Positions 7,749 through 16,954 of a stretch of DNA of 64,000 nt are shown piece by piece. The stretch's first letter is position 1. Each line of letters begins with the position of its first letter. Location of the stretch: NCBI RefSeq assembly GCF_017309955.1, contig NZ_CP021248.1, positions 1,240,001 through 1,304,000 of the forward strand. Direction: 5' to 3'. A program made the translations under genes and the position numbers. The notes below the pieces were generated by a model. That model did no database searches and was not told the origin of the DNA. It saw nothing but the letters and a program-made list of their open reading frames with translations. Origin of the DNA: Novosphingobium sp. KA1 (GTDB lineage Bacteria > Pseudomonadota > Alphaproteobacteria > Sphingomonadales > Sphingomonadaceae).

Positions 7749-9225
7749 GAGGGCGAGCGATGTGTCGCTGCCGCCGCTGGCGATGGTCGCCAAGGCCGGA
7801 GGCGCGCTCAGGCTTGCGGCGGTGGATGCCAGGGCACAGGCGCTGGGGGTTGCCCCGGGCATGACCCTGGCCGACGCCCGCGCCCTGGAGCCGGAACTTG
7901 TCATCACCGAAATGGATGAAGGTGCGGATCGCCAATGGCTTGACCGCCTGGCACGCGATTGCCTCGACTGGTCGCCGCGTGTCACATTGGCGGCCCCGGA
8001 TGGGATCACGCTCGATATCGCGGGCGTGGATCACCTCTTCGGTGGGGAAAACGGGCTGTGCGCGCAGATCGAGGCGGCGATGGCGGCCATCGGCATGACG
8101 CTGCGCCATGCCATTGCCTCTACCCCGCAAGCGGCACAGGCACTGGCGCGTCATGGCGCTCTGCCCATCCGTGACGAGCGCGCGGCGATCCGTGCGCTTC
8201 CAGTGCTGGCGCTGGGGCTCGATGCCAACTCCACGCTGGCGCTCAACCGCGCGGGGCTGAGGCAGATCGGCGATCTGGCAGCACGACCGTCAGCCACCAT
8301 CGCAGCCCGTTTCGGCGCAGGTGCGATCAGCGCACTTTACCGCCTGACCGGAGAGGAACAGACTCCGATCGACGTGCTGCGAGATCCCGAGCCGCTGCAT
8401 TTCGAGCGCCGTTTTGCCGAACCCATCGCGTTGCAGGCCACGATCGCGGCGGTGTTCATGGCGTTATTGCAGGAGGCCGCAACCGTCTTGGCCGAACGCG
8501 ATCTGGGGGGGCGCCGTTTCGTGCTGACGCTGTATCGCAGCGATGGAGCCCGCCATCGTCTGGCTATCGAGACGGGGAGAGCAACCCGTGATCCCACGCT
8601 GGTGCTGCGTCTGCTCGACGAGCGGATCGCCAGCCTTGCCGACCCGCTCGATCCCGGCTTTGGCTATGATCGCATCGGGCTCTTTCTGCCCGCGACCGAC
8701 CCTTTGCCAGCCAGCCAGCCGAGCCTTGAAGGCAGGGAAAAGGATGAGGCGGAGCTGGCAGAGCTGATCGAGCGGCTCAGCACGCGACTGGGGTCGGACT
8801 GTCTGCAGCGCCTTATTCCGCGCGATAGCCATTTGCCGGAACAGGCGCAGCTGGCCCTGCCGGCAATGGATGCACGCGCGCCGGTTCCCTGGCCGCGCCC
8901 GCCCGAGGGCGAGCCGCCGATGCGTCCGCTGTTCCTGTTCGCCCCGCCCCAGCGCGTCGAAGTGCTGGCCGAAGTGCCCGATGGTCCACCCCACCGCTTT
9001 CGCTGGCGGCGCAAGCTGCACGAGGTGCGGCTTTATGAAGGGCCAGAGCGGATCGCCAACGAATGGTGGCGCCACAAGGGCGGGGAATGTGCAGGCCAGG
9101 GTGGCCTGACCCGCGATTATTACCGGGTCGAGGATGTTCAGGGACGACGGTACTGGATATTCCGGCACGGGCTCTACGACGAGAAGCCCGATCCGCAGTG
9201 GTACATGCATGGGCTGTTCGCATGA
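7624..9225 (+). CDS. imuB: ImuB, catalytically inactive Y-family polymerase homologue
   Basis: A 533-residue Y-family protein beginning RRYLALWFPFLSTDR, the ImuB signature start. ImuB lacks the acidic catalytic residues of DinB/UmuC and works as the hub that tethers ImuA and DnaE2 to the beta clamp; I see no Y-family catalytic acidic motif in the palm region. A conserved ImuB segment (HRFRWRRKLHEVRLYEGPER, then IANEWWRH) lies near residue 460-490, and the C-terminal tail reads YRVEDVQGRRYWIFRHG. GTG 7624 gives a long overlap with imuA; the stop overlaps the dnaE2 start as ATGA, which indicates translational coupling. Confidence 0.9.
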   Translation: MIDTISVKRRYLALWFPFLSTDRWRIRKMRRSGLVGGVTQPERASDVSLPPLAMVAKAGGALRLAAVDARAQALGVAPGMTLADARALEPELVITEMDEGADRQWLDRLARDCLDWSPRVTLAAPDGITLDIAGVDHLFGGENGLCAQIEAAMAAIGMTLRHAIASTPQAAQALARHGALPIRDERAAIRALPVLALGLDANSTLALNRAGLRQIGDLAARPSATIAARFGAGAISALYRLTGEEQTPIDVLRDPEPLHFERRFAEPIALQATIAAVFMALLQEAATVLAERDLGGRRFVLTLYRSDGARHRLAIETGRATRDPTLVLRLLDERIASLADPLDPGFGYDRIGLFLPATDPLPASQPSLEGREKDEAELAELIERLSTRLGSDCLQRLIPRDSHLPEQAQLALPAMDARAPVPWPRPPEGEPPMRPLFLFAPPQRVEVLAEVPDGPPHRFRWRRKLHEVRLYEGPERIANEWWRHKGGECAGQGGLTRDYYRVEDVQGRRYWIFRHGLYDEKPDPQWYMHGLFA

Positions 9226-12200
9226 GGGGAACTGCTTCCGCTCAGGGCGGCTTGCCTTTCGCGGAGCTGCTGGCTGCCAGCAACTACAGCTTTCTGCGCG
9301 GTGCTTCGCATCCGGGGGAAATGCTGGTGCGGGCGTGGAAACTCGGGATGGCTGGCATCGGCATTGCCGATCGCAATACCGTGGCTGGAGTGGTTCGTGC
9401 GCATGTCGCCTGGCGCGAGATCGGCGATGCCGCGAGCGGCTTCAGGCTGGTCGTGGGGGCAAGACTGGTGTTCTCGCCCGATCCCGACGATGGACACACG
9501 CCGCCCGACATCGTCGCCTATCCGATGACGCGGCATGGCTGGGGGCGGCTGACCCGCCTGCTCACGCTTGGCAACCGGCGCGCCAGCAAGGGTGAATGCA
9601 CGCTCCACTTGCACGACCTGCTGGATCACGCGCAAGATCTTGCCCTGATCGTCACCCATCCGGACCGGGTGACGCTGCGCGCCCTGCGCGATGCGTGTCC
9701 GGGGCGGGTCTGGCTGGCAGCGACAATGCCGCGCGCCGGTGCCGACGCGCGCAGGCTGGCCGAGCTGCGAGCCATCTCCGCCGCACTCAAGGTGCCGCTG
9801 ATCGCCACCAACGATGCGCTTTATGCCGATGCCGACGCCCGCCCCTTGCAGGACATCCTCACTTGTATCCGTGAGGCCGCGACCATCAATACGGCAGGCA
9901 GGCGTCTGGCCGCCAATGCCGAAAGGCACCTTAAGCCACCTGCCGAAATGGCGCGCCTGTTCCGCGCCTGCCCGGAGGCCATCGCTGCCACGGCAGACCT
10001 CCTCAGCCGGATTTCCTTCACGCTCGACGACCTGCGCTATGAATATCCGCATGAACCCGTGCCGGAAGGATGGGAGCCTCAAGGCTGGCTGGAGCAGCTC
10101 GCCCAAGAAGGTGGGCGTGCCTTGTTTCCCGGCGGTCTGCCCGAAAGCTACCGCACCGTGCTGGCCGAGGAGTTCAGGCTGATCCGCCAGCGCGGCTATG
10201 CCTGCTATTTCCTCACCGTACATGACATCGTGCGCCATGCCCGCAGCCTCGATCCGCCGATCCTGTGCCAGGGGCGCGGCAGCGCGGCCAATTCGCTGGT
10301 CTGCTTTTTCCTGGGTATCACCTCGGTCGATCCGGTGCGCGAGAAGCTCCTGTTTTCGCGCTTCCTGTCCGAAGAGCGCGACGAGCCCCCCGACATCGAC
10401 GTCGATTTCGAGCATGAGCGGCGCGAGGAAATCATGCAGTACGTCTATGCCCGCTATGGGCGTGAGCGTGCGGGCATCGCTGCCACCGTCATCCACTACC
10501 GCCCGCGCAGCACCTTGCGCGAAGTGGGCAAGGCGCTGGGGCTGAGCGAAGATGTGACGGCACGGTTATCCTCCACGATCTGGGGAAACTGGGGCGATGA
10601 CGTCCCCGAAAGCCGCGTGGCGGAGGCCGGGTTCGATATCGGCAATCCGCAGATCGCACGCCTCAAGACACTGGTCGACCGGCTGCTGGGCTTTCCCCGT
10701 CACCTGTCGCAGCATGTCGGCGGTTTCGTGCTCACTGAAGGGCGGCTCGACGAACTGGTGCCGATCCACAATGCCGCCATGCCGGACCGCACCTTCATCG
10801 AGTGGGACAAGGACGATATCGACGCGCTTGGTTTGATGAAGGTCGACGTGCTCGCGCTCGGCATGCTGACCTGCATCCGCAAGAGCTTCGATCTGATGCG
10901 GCAGCATGGCCTCGGCGATCTGGCCCTCGCCACGGTTCCGCTTGAAGACGCCCAAACCTACCGGATGCTGCAACGCGCGGACAGCATCGGCACCTTTCAG
11001 GTCGAAAGCCGCGCACAGATGGCCATGCTGCCGCGCATGCAGCCGAAAGAGCTCTACGATCTGGTGATCCAGGTGGCGATCGTGCGACCGGGGCCGATCC
11101 AGGGCGGGATGGTCCATCCCTACCTGCGCCGCCGCAACGGGGAGGAGAAAGTCATCTTCCCTCGCCCCGCACCGCCGCACGATCCCGATGAACTGCGCGA
11201 GGTGCTGGGCAAGACGCTGGGCGTCCCGCTGTTTCAGGAGCAGGCGATGAAACTGGCCATCGTTGCCGCCGGGTTCACCCCGGCGCAGGCCGATGGCCTG
11301 CGCCGGGCCATGGCAACCTTCCGCAATCGCGGCACGGTCGATCATTATCGCGACCTGTTGGTCGGCGGCATGACAAGGCGCGGCTATACGCAGGACTTCG
11401 CCGAACGCTGCTTCGAGCAGATCCGCGGCTTCGGCGAATATGGCTTTCCCGAAAGCCATGCGCAGGCCTTTGCCTGGCTGGCTTATGTCTCCTCATGGCT
11501 CAAGTGCCATCACCCAGCGGTGTTCGCCGCTGCCCTGCTCAACAGCCAGCCCATGGGTTTCTACGCCCCGGCGCAACTCGTGCGCGATGCCCGCGATCAC
11601 GGGGTCGAGGTGCGCTCCATCGATGTCAACGCCAGCGAATGGGACTGCACGCTCGAACGCAGTGAGGGCCAAGATGGAAAGCTGTCGCTGCGCCTCGGCT
11701 TTTCCCGCCTCGACGGATTTCGTCCACAGTGGGCGGAGGCGATCGTGGCGGCGCGGCAATCCTGCCGCTTCGTCTCGATGGAAGATCTGGCGGCCCGCGG
11801 CGATCTTCCTCCAGCCGCCCTGCGCAAACTGGCAGACGCGGATGCCTTGGGTTCGCTCGGCCTCACCCGGCGCGAGGCCTTGTGGGACGCGCGGCGCACG
11901 CCGCCTGCACAGCTTCCGCTCTTCGCCGCCACACAGGCGCCTGAACTGGGCAAAGAGCCGGATGCGGACCTGCCCGCTATGACCCATGCCGAGGAGATCG
12001 TGGCCGATTATCAGACCACCCGGCTCTCCTTGAAGGGCCATCCGATGCAATTCCTGCGCGAAGCACTTGACCGCGAAGGCGTGACACGCTGCGCGGAGGC
12101 GAACCGCGCCAAAGACGGTCGCAAGCTGCGCGTGGCGGGCGTGGTGCTGATCCGCCAGCGCCCCGGCAAGGGCAATGCGGTGTTCATCACCATCGAGGAC

Positions 12201-12506
12201 GAGACCGCTATCGTCAACGCGCTGCTGTGGTCGCGCGAGATGGAAAAGCAGCGCCGCGCCGTGATGGCGGCAAGGCTGATGGTGATCGAGGGGGAAATCC
12301 AGCACAGCAAGGAAGGCGTTGTCCACCTCATGGCCAGCCGGATCGTCGACCGCAGCGCAATGCTGCACGCCCTCGACGATCACACGCACGCTATGGCAAT
12401 CACGGCTTCTGCCGGCGACGAAATCCATCGCCCGCAAGCCCCTCGCGAACTTCGCAAGCACCCGCGCGATGTCCGCATCCTCCCAAAGTCGCGGGATTTC
12501 CATTGA
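9222..12506 (+). CDS. dnaE2: Error-prone DNA polymerase DnaE2
   Basis: A 1094-residue C-family polymerase starting at ATG 9222, which overlaps the imuB stop by four bases. The N-terminal PHP domain begins FAELLAASNYSFLRGASHPG. The palm carries the catalytic triad region PPDIDVDFEHERREEIMQYV, and a later block (FQVESRAQMAMLPRMQPKEL) is typical of DnaE polymerases. The C-terminal OB-fold region includes RKLRVAGVVLIRQRPGKGNA. DnaE2 carries out mutagenic lesion bypass after SOS induction and depends on ImuA and ImuB. The length is right for DnaE2 and shorter than replicative DnaE1. An inverted repeat 44 bases after the stop may end transcription. Confidence 0.95.
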   Translation: MRGTASAQGGLPFAELLAASNYSFLRGASHPGEMLVRAWKLGMAGIGIADRNTVAGVVRAHVAWREIGDAASGFRLVVGARLVFSPDPDDGHTPPDIVAYPMTRHGWGRLTRLLTLGNRRASKGECTLHLHDLLDHAQDLALIVTHPDRVTLRALRDACPGRVWLAATMPRAGADARRLAELRAISAALKVPLIATNDALYADADARPLQDILTCIREAATINTAGRRLAANAERHLKPPAEMARLFRACPEAIAATADLLSRISFTLDDLRYEYPHEPVPEGWEPQGWLEQLAQEGGRALFPGGLPESYRTVLAEEFRLIRQRGYACYFLTVHDIVRHARSLDPPILCQGRGSAANSLVCFFLGITSVDPVREKLLFSRFLSEERDEPPDIDVDFEHERREEIMQYVYARYGRERAGIAATVIHYRPRSTLREVGKALGLSEDVTARLSSTIWGNWGDDVPESRVAEAGFDIGNPQIARLKTLVDRLLGFPRHLSQHVGGFVLTEGRLDELVPIHNAAMPDRTFIEWDKDDIDALGLMKVDVLALGMLTCIRKSFDLMRQHGLGDLALATVPLEDAQTYRMLQRADSIGTFQVESRAQMAMLPRMQPKELYDLVIQVAIVRPGPIQGGMVHPYLRRRNGEEKVIFPRPAPPHDPDELREVLGKTLGVPLFQEQAMKLAIVAAGFTPAQADGLRRAMATFRNRGTVDHYRDLLVGGMTRRGYTQDFAERCFEQIRGFGEYGFPESHAQAFAWLAYVSSWLKCHHPAVFAAALLNSQPMGFYAPAQLVRDARDHGVEVRSIDVNASEWDCTLERSEGQDGKLSLRLGFSRLDGFRPQWAEAIVAARQSCRFVSMEDLAARGDLPPAALRKLADADALGSLGLTRREALWDARRTPPAQLPLFAATQAPELGKEPDADLPAMTHAEEIVADYQTTRLSLKGHPMQFLREALDREGVTRCAEANRAKDGRKLRVAGVVLIRQRPGKGNAVFITIEDETAIVNALLWSREMEKQRRAVMAARLMVIEGEIQHSKEGVVHLMASRIVDRSAMLHALDDHTHAMAITASAGDEIHRPQAPRELRKHPRDVRILPKSRDFH

Positions 12507-12549
12507 GGCCGGGCAAAGGCCGCATGGTAGTGAATAGCAGTTACAGGAG

Positions 12550-12579
12550 CCTGGCTCCTCGCGCCGGCAAGGAGCCAGG
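12550..12579 (+). terminator. Hairpin after the dnaE2 operon
   Basis: CCTGGCTCC at 12550-12558 pairs with GGAGCCAGG at 12571-12579, a perfect 9-base stem with a 12-base loop. There is no following T-run, so it may be a weak or Rho-assisted terminator, or an mRNA-end stabiliser. It lies between dnaE2 and the convergent integrase remnant. Confidence 0.45.
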
Positions 12580-12584
12580 TAATC

Positions 12585-12879
12585 TCAGATTTCGGTGCCC
12601 TCTGCCAACGTCAGGGCATCCTCCACATCCACTCCGAGGTATCTGACCGTGCTTTCGATCTTCGTGTGCCCCAGCAAGATTTGGACCGCACGGAGATTTC
12701 CAGTCGCCTTGCAGATGATCGATGCCTTGGTTCGGCGCAGAGAATGGATGCCAGAATCCTCGCAGGGCAAACCGATGGCCAAATCAAAGAGGGCACGGTC
12801 CCGGATCCGCCCATGCTGGTCGAGAAAGAAACGGATCGTCCATATCTGACGGGGCTTTGGCGCTCGCGAGCAGCGGGAT
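12585..12879 (-). pseudogene. Tyrosine recombinase (XerC-like integrase), internally deleted
   Basis: The minus-strand open frame (no ATG; stop upstream at 12879) reads RAPKPRQIWTIRFFLDQHGR, then IRDRALFDLAI, which is the start of the core of a small phage-type integrase common in sphingomonads. It passes directly into GIHSLRRTKASIICKATGNL and LLGHTKIESTVRYLGVDVED, the end of the same family. From known members, roughly 100 residues between DLAI and the HSLRRT motif are missing, removing the first catalytic Arg and the Lys. The H-x-x-R, the LLGH histidine and the nucleophile Tyr in TVRYLG remain. It is an in-frame deletion remnant and cannot be active. Confidence 0.8.
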
Positions 12880-13105
12880 CAAATTCTGATAATCCCATGA
12901 CACTTCTCCTGTGGCCCTGACGGCCATAGATAGAACGCTTCAGACAAGGTCGACCCGTTCCAACCGGCGTTATCCGAGGTCACGTAAGAAGCCCCCCATC
13001 CGTCTGAACACCGCTTGACGGTTGGTCCGAAGGAAGATCAACCCAAGGCGGCAGTGGATCGGTTGGAGGCCGGCGACTCACGCCGCGGACCTCCAACCAA
13101 CCAGG

Positions 13106-13891
13106 TCAGAACTGGGCTTCCTCGACTTTCGGCTTGCGCTTATCGATCTCGAACTGCAGCCGCTCATCAAGCGCCGTTTGGCGCGCCTCATCCTCGTCCT
13201 CAAGACGGATGAACTTGCGCTCCAGGTCGACCTCCATGTTCGCCTGCTCCGTCAGCGGGTGGCACTCGGAGTTGTTCGCCGTGCACCACTTGAGGGATGA
13301 GCCTTCATCGATGCTGGCGGTATCCCCATACTTCCGAAGGATCTGGGCACGAAACGCGTCTTGCGTCATATCCATGCTGTTCATCTGATATTCGATGCGA
13401 TGAACTCTCGGCCCCTCCGGGAGCGCGAGGAACTCAACGGAGAGCTCTTGCTGATTCTTGCCACTGGCATTGATGTAGAGGGGAACGTTGATCCGGGTGA
13501 GGTTCGGTCCCATCGAAACCATCCTCCTGACCTCGGTATCGAAGCTGTTCTGCTCGCCAACGTTCTTGATCGTGTAGCCGGCGGCCGCGATCGCCTTCTT
13601 GGCCTGGTCCGGCGTCATGCCCAGCCGGACTCCCGCAATGTCAAAATTACGAGGGTCAGACACATCGGCGGGATCGAGGGGGCCATTTGCCGTCTCGAAC
13701 ACCAATGGCGCGGACATCGACGCGACGTCTTTCCTGAGGCGGCTTTGAACTGATGCCTCGCCAAAGGCGCCGATGATCGCGCCGAGGGCATTTGCGGCAT
13801 CGGACGCGGATTGCGCGAGTGCGGACTGCGACGGTGCAACCATGGCAAGCGCAGTGGTCGCGACCACGGACTTCATCCGTATGCCCATCAT
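13106..13891 (-). CDS. Secreted protein of unknown function
   Basis: A 261-residue protein with an N-terminal signal peptide (MKSVVATTALAMVAPSQSAL followed by AQ; the Met at residue 6 is an alternative start). The mature part includes FDIAGVRLGMTPDQAKKAIA, a short pattern often found in exported bacterial proteins that bind ligands through a repeated helix after GV.LGMT. The C-terminal 60 residues are highly charged and probably form a long helix or coiled coil. Two Cys (WCTANNSECHP) may form a disulfide. It is coupled to the upstream lipoprotein gene by a TGATG stop-start overlap, so the two form one operon. I do not recognise a function. Confidence 0.72.
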   Translation of the reverse strand: MMGIRMKSVVATTALAMVAPSQSALAQSASDAANALGAIIGAFGEASVQSRLRKDVASMSAPLVFETANGPLDPADVSDPRNFDIAGVRLGMTPDQAKKAIAAAGYTIKNVGEQNSFDTEVRRMVSMGPNLTRINVPLYINASGKNQQELSVEFLALPEGPRVHRIEYQMNSMDMTQDAFRAQILRKYGDTASIDEGSSLKWCTANNSECHPLTEQANMEVDLERKFIRLEDEDEARQTALDERLQFEIDKRKPKVEEAQF

Positions 13892-14583
13892 CAGCGCCCC
13901 ATCTCTCGAGCAACGCCGTTCATGGTAGCGCCTTGCTCGCTGCCATATGTCTCGCTGTACGGACCGGGACGGACAGGTGCCGGATCATGATACGGCATCA
14001 CGCCGAAGTCGCCGTTGTCTCGCATGCGCGCCGCGCGGGTAACGCCTTGCTTGGTCGTTGCGTAGATCTGGATCGGGGGCAGTGCTTGATCGCCGATCGC
14101 AAAGCCTTCGACGACGGCGACCTGAGGACCGCAAGCCTGGCCTTCGATCGGCTTGCCATCGACCAGGCGCAGACGTGCAGAGACAGTCGTTGATTTGCCA
14201 GTCAGCTTGTCGCTCCTGTTCGCGTGGAACACAAAGCGATTGGGGCCGTCGGCTTCCCAACCGAAGTCTTGTCCCCCGTTGGCCATGAGCGTCGTGAAAT
14301 CGCCGACACGGGCATATCCGTTCAGCACGAGGCCACCGGTGGGAAAGGCAGAGAGAACGCAGCTGTCGAGGAAGCCGTCATCAGGCTCGTTGGCAGCGTA
14401 CTGCGCGCCGTCTACCGGCTGCTCATCTGGCACCTGAGGGCTATCCACGCTGGCCGTGGTATCGACCGCCTCGGACGCCGCTTCGCTGGTTGCCGATGCT
14501 TCAGGTGCCGGCTTCCCGCCACTGCAGGCCGAAAGCAGAATGATGGCCGCAGCAGTCGCCGCTGCGCCCGAAATCGACTTCAT
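13891..14583 (-). CDS. Putative lipoprotein of unknown function
   Basis: A 230-residue protein with a lipoprotein signal peptide ending in the lipobox LLSAC at about residues 16-20, then a low-complexity linker rich in Ala, Ser, Glu and Pro (to about residue 65) typical of surface or periplasmic tethers. The globular rest has two Cys (DSCVLSAF and GQACGPQ) that could be oxidised. The gene is first in a two-gene operon with the secreted protein at 13106-13891. The pair probably acts together in the envelope, but nothing in the sequence names a substrate. Confidence 0.7.
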   Translation of the reverse strand: MKSISGAAATAAAIILLSACSGGKPAPEASATSEAASEAVDTTASVDSPQVPDEQPVDGAQYAANEPDDGFLDSCVLSAFPTGGLVLNGYARVGDFTTLMANGGQDFGWEADGPNRFVFHANRSDKLTGKSTTVSARLRLVDGKPIEGQACGPQVAVVEGFAIGDQALPPIQIYATTKQGVTRAARMRDNGDFGVMPYHDPAPVRPGPYSETYGSEQGATMNGVAREMGR

Positions 14584-15037
14584 GGAACCCCCTATTGAAA
14601 AGTCTCAGGCCCATGTCTGACATGCCCCAGAGGGCCACGACCTATTCAGTGCGATTGTAAAAATAGCGTTACAATGCAGTGGGTTCTTTTGGCGGCAGGT
14701 ACTCTGCATCGCCGCTCATGGCAGCATTTCGTGAGGTCCGGACGACGGGGCGGCGCTGATCTTCACCGACATCTCCAAGGCGCTCGAGCTCGAAGGGCCG
14801 CACGCTCTTCGACGAGCGCGAACGCAAGCTGTTCGGTCTTTCCGATAGCGACGACCTGCATATCGACCGGCTCCTGGTGCTTGTCCATGAACAGGACCGC
14901 GAGCGCATGACACGGGCTGGACCGCCTCATCCAGATAAACGATCACCCGGCCGCCCATCGGCAGCATCCTGTGAATGGTCGAGGGAAAGTGGGCGGATGC
15001 CGCGAAATTCGCGTTTCACGAATTTCCAGACTGCTTC
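14584..15037. other. Intergenic region with degenerate coding traces
   Basis: No intact gene. On the plus strand, about 14755-14905, two adjoining frames give protein-like text: IFTDISKALELEG, then after a frame change TLFDERERKLFGLSDSDDL and HIDRLLVLVHEQDRERM. On the minus strand, 14925-14967 reads MLPMGGRVIVYLDEA. These look like pieces of decayed genes, but I do not recognise the families. An IS66 TnpB-like origin for the minus piece was considered and not supported. Bases 14605-14670 are AT-rich and may hold the promoter of the lipoprotein operon. Confidence 0.45.
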
Positions 15038-16462
15038 TTAGCCGATCAGGAATGCCGCACGGTAGCGGAACCCGTCGGGGCGAAAGTCGAGTTCCGGCGG
15101 TTCGGCGCCGGAAGGGAGCAGGTTGCGCAGCAGCATCGTGCCGACGCCGGCGGGGCCGACGGGCGTGTCGGTGGGTCGGCAACCGGTCTCCAGCCACTCG
15201 AACAACAGCCTCGACGCGCCGCCTGCGGTGTCCGGCGACCATGTCAGCGTCACCTGCCCCTCGCGGCCGAGGGCGCCGTGAAGCACGGCATTGGTCGCCA
15301 GTTCGTTGAGGATCAGGGCCAGCGAACCGGTCATCTGGGCAGGAATGAAAACATCCGGCCCGTCGAGCGCGATGCGGGAAATCTCGTCTCGTGCCGAAGA
15401 GCGGGCGATCACCTTCTCCGCCAGTTGCCCCAGCGCCACCGGCTCCCAGTCCTGGCTCGCAAGGATTTCGTGCGCGGCCGCCATCGCGTGCAACCGCCCG
15501 ACAAAGGCCGTGCTCGCCTTGCCGGCCCCCGGCAGCGACCGGAATGTCTGCCGGGCAATGCCCTGGATCACGGCCAGGTTGTTCTTGACCCGGTGGTTCA
15601 GCTCTTCGATCAGCTCCCGCTGACGTTCGCGCGCCCTGGCTTGCAGGGAAACGTCATGCCCCTGCACGAAGACGCCCGACGAGGTGCCGTCCGGGGCGAG
15701 AATGGGCTGGCAGATGACGTCCACGCGGCGCTGCGCGTCCGCGGCCTGCGGATCGGCGTGAAGATCGAAGGGAATGTTCTCGCCGATGTAGGGAAGCCGG
15801 GTGCGCAGGACCTCGTCGATCTGCCCCGCGAACGGCGTCGCCGCGTCAGCGGGCAGGACGTCCGACAATCGCTGGCCGACCGGATTGGCGATGCCGAACA
15901 TTTCGCGAAAGGCCTGGTTCGCGACGATGAAACGATGGTCCCGCCCGTCGAGGATGGCAATGAAACCGGGTGCCTGGTCGAAGACTTCCTTGAGCCACTC
16001 CGCCTCGCGGGCAAGATCGAAGTACCTCGCCTGCACCGCCTTGGCGCGGCCGACCAGACCGGCCTCGTCACGCAGCTTGCGCAGGCCATGTAACTCGGTC
16101 ACGTCGACGGTGTGCTGGAGGATGAATTCCACATCGCCGTCGCTGCCGAGCTGCGGGGTATGGGTCGCGCTCCAGTAGCGCTGTTCCATCACGCCGTCCG
16201 GCCGCGCGATGTCGTAGCGGATATGGGCAATTTCATCGAGGCTGCCGGTGTGCAGGACCCGGTCCAGCGACGAGCGCAGCAACTTGTAGCTGTCGGAGGA
16301 TTCCTCGCTCGGGAAGGCATCGAACAGATAGCGGCCGACCAGATCGGTCCGCTCCCGCATCGTCGCGCGCAGGTAGGCATCATTCATCCAGGCGATCGTC
16401 AGATCGCGGTCCACCACGATGTAGGGATTCGGTGAACGGGACAGGAGCGTTTCGAAATCCAT
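15038..16462 (-). CDS. PAS-PAS sensor histidine kinase, HWE family
   Basis: A 474-residue soluble kinase. PAS domain one covers about residues 5-125 (RSPNPYIVVDRDLTIAWMND), and PAS two about 155-275 (FDQAPGFIAILDGRDHRFIV). The kinase core begins with ELNHRVKNNLAVIQGIARQT, where H290 is the phosphorylation site. The LNELATNAVLHGAL N-box and the FEWLETG stretch, which carries the W-x-E, identify the HWE/HisKA_2 type used in alphaproteobacterial general stress and light or redox sensing. There are no membrane segments, so the signal is cytosolic. No partner response regulator is adjacent; these kinases often feed single-domain or PhyR-type regulators elsewhere. Confidence 0.9.
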   Translation of the reverse strand: MDFETLLSRSPNPYIVVDRDLTIAWMNDAYLRATMRERTDLVGRYLFDAFPSEESSDSYKLLRSSLDRVLHTGSLDEIAHIRYDIARPDGVMEQRYWSATHTPQLGSDGDVEFILQHTVDVTELHGLRKLRDEAGLVGRAKAVQARYFDLAREAEWLKEVFDQAPGFIAILDGRDHRFIVANQAFREMFGIANPVGQRLSDVLPADAATPFAGQIDEVLRTRLPYIGENIPFDLHADPQAADAQRRVDVICQPILAPDGTSSGVFVQGHDVSLQARARERQRELIEELNHRVKNNLAVIQGIARQTFRSLPGAGKASTAFVGRLHAMAAAHEILASQDWEPVALGQLAEKVIARSSARDEISRIALDGPDVFIPAQMTGSLALILNELATNAVLHGALGREGQVTLTWSPDTAGGASRLLFEWLETGCRPTDTPVGPAGVGTMLLRNLLPSGAEPPELDFRPDGFRYRAAFLIG

Positions 16463-16954
16463 GAAGCTATAATTCCGCCAAACGCATCGAGTTCAAGCCG
16501 GAGACCCGGTTTCTTTCGCGGGCAAAGACCAGCCGCGCCACCAGCCGTTCACCGCGGTGCAACGCGGCGACTGCGGGAAGTGCCCCCGCGAAAGCTCGCC
16601 CGCAGAGATACCGGCACCATCGCTAGGCCTTACTGTTTCGATTGCAAGAGCAAACGTTTGGCAAGGCATCAACGATCGAAACCCATCATCCTGACGCGGT
16701 CCGTTGCCGGTGAGCCGCCGTCGGCACGGGGCAATGACACGCAGCCGCTCCCCCTGTCCATACCGATAGCAGGTCTGCCCCGCCATTCCACGCCGTGGAC
16801 ACATTGTCATGTCGGTGCCGCATCCGGCCGCCCGGCGATGTCCAGCGCGATCGCAGCGGCATGGTTAGCCTAGACGCCCGCCCGCCAAACCGATATGTGG
16901 GATGCAATATTATAATTTGGATCAAGGCGATCCAACGCCCGGAGGATGTACGAA
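16463..16954. promoter_or_regulatory. Divergent intergenic region with nested palindromes before PL11
   Basis: This gap lies between the kinase start and the lyase start. It contains GTTTCGAT at 16635-16642 and its exact complement ATCGAAAC at 16675-16682, enclosing the perfect palindrome CAAACGTTTG at 16651-16660. A TATAAT box at 16911-16916 is a good -10 for the lyase, though the -35 is weak, suggesting an activator. GGAGG at 16941-16945 serves ATG 16955. No gene is seen in it. Confidence 0.5.

Noticed and set aside
13106-13300. Small plus-strand genes opposite the secreted protein
   Set aside because: They lack ribosome sites and mirror the charged C-terminus of the minus-strand gene.
14925-14967. 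IS66 TnpB start (MLPMGGRVIVYLDEA)
   Set aside because: Only a short resemblance; the conserved D-M-R-K-G-F-D-G-L segment expected next is absent.
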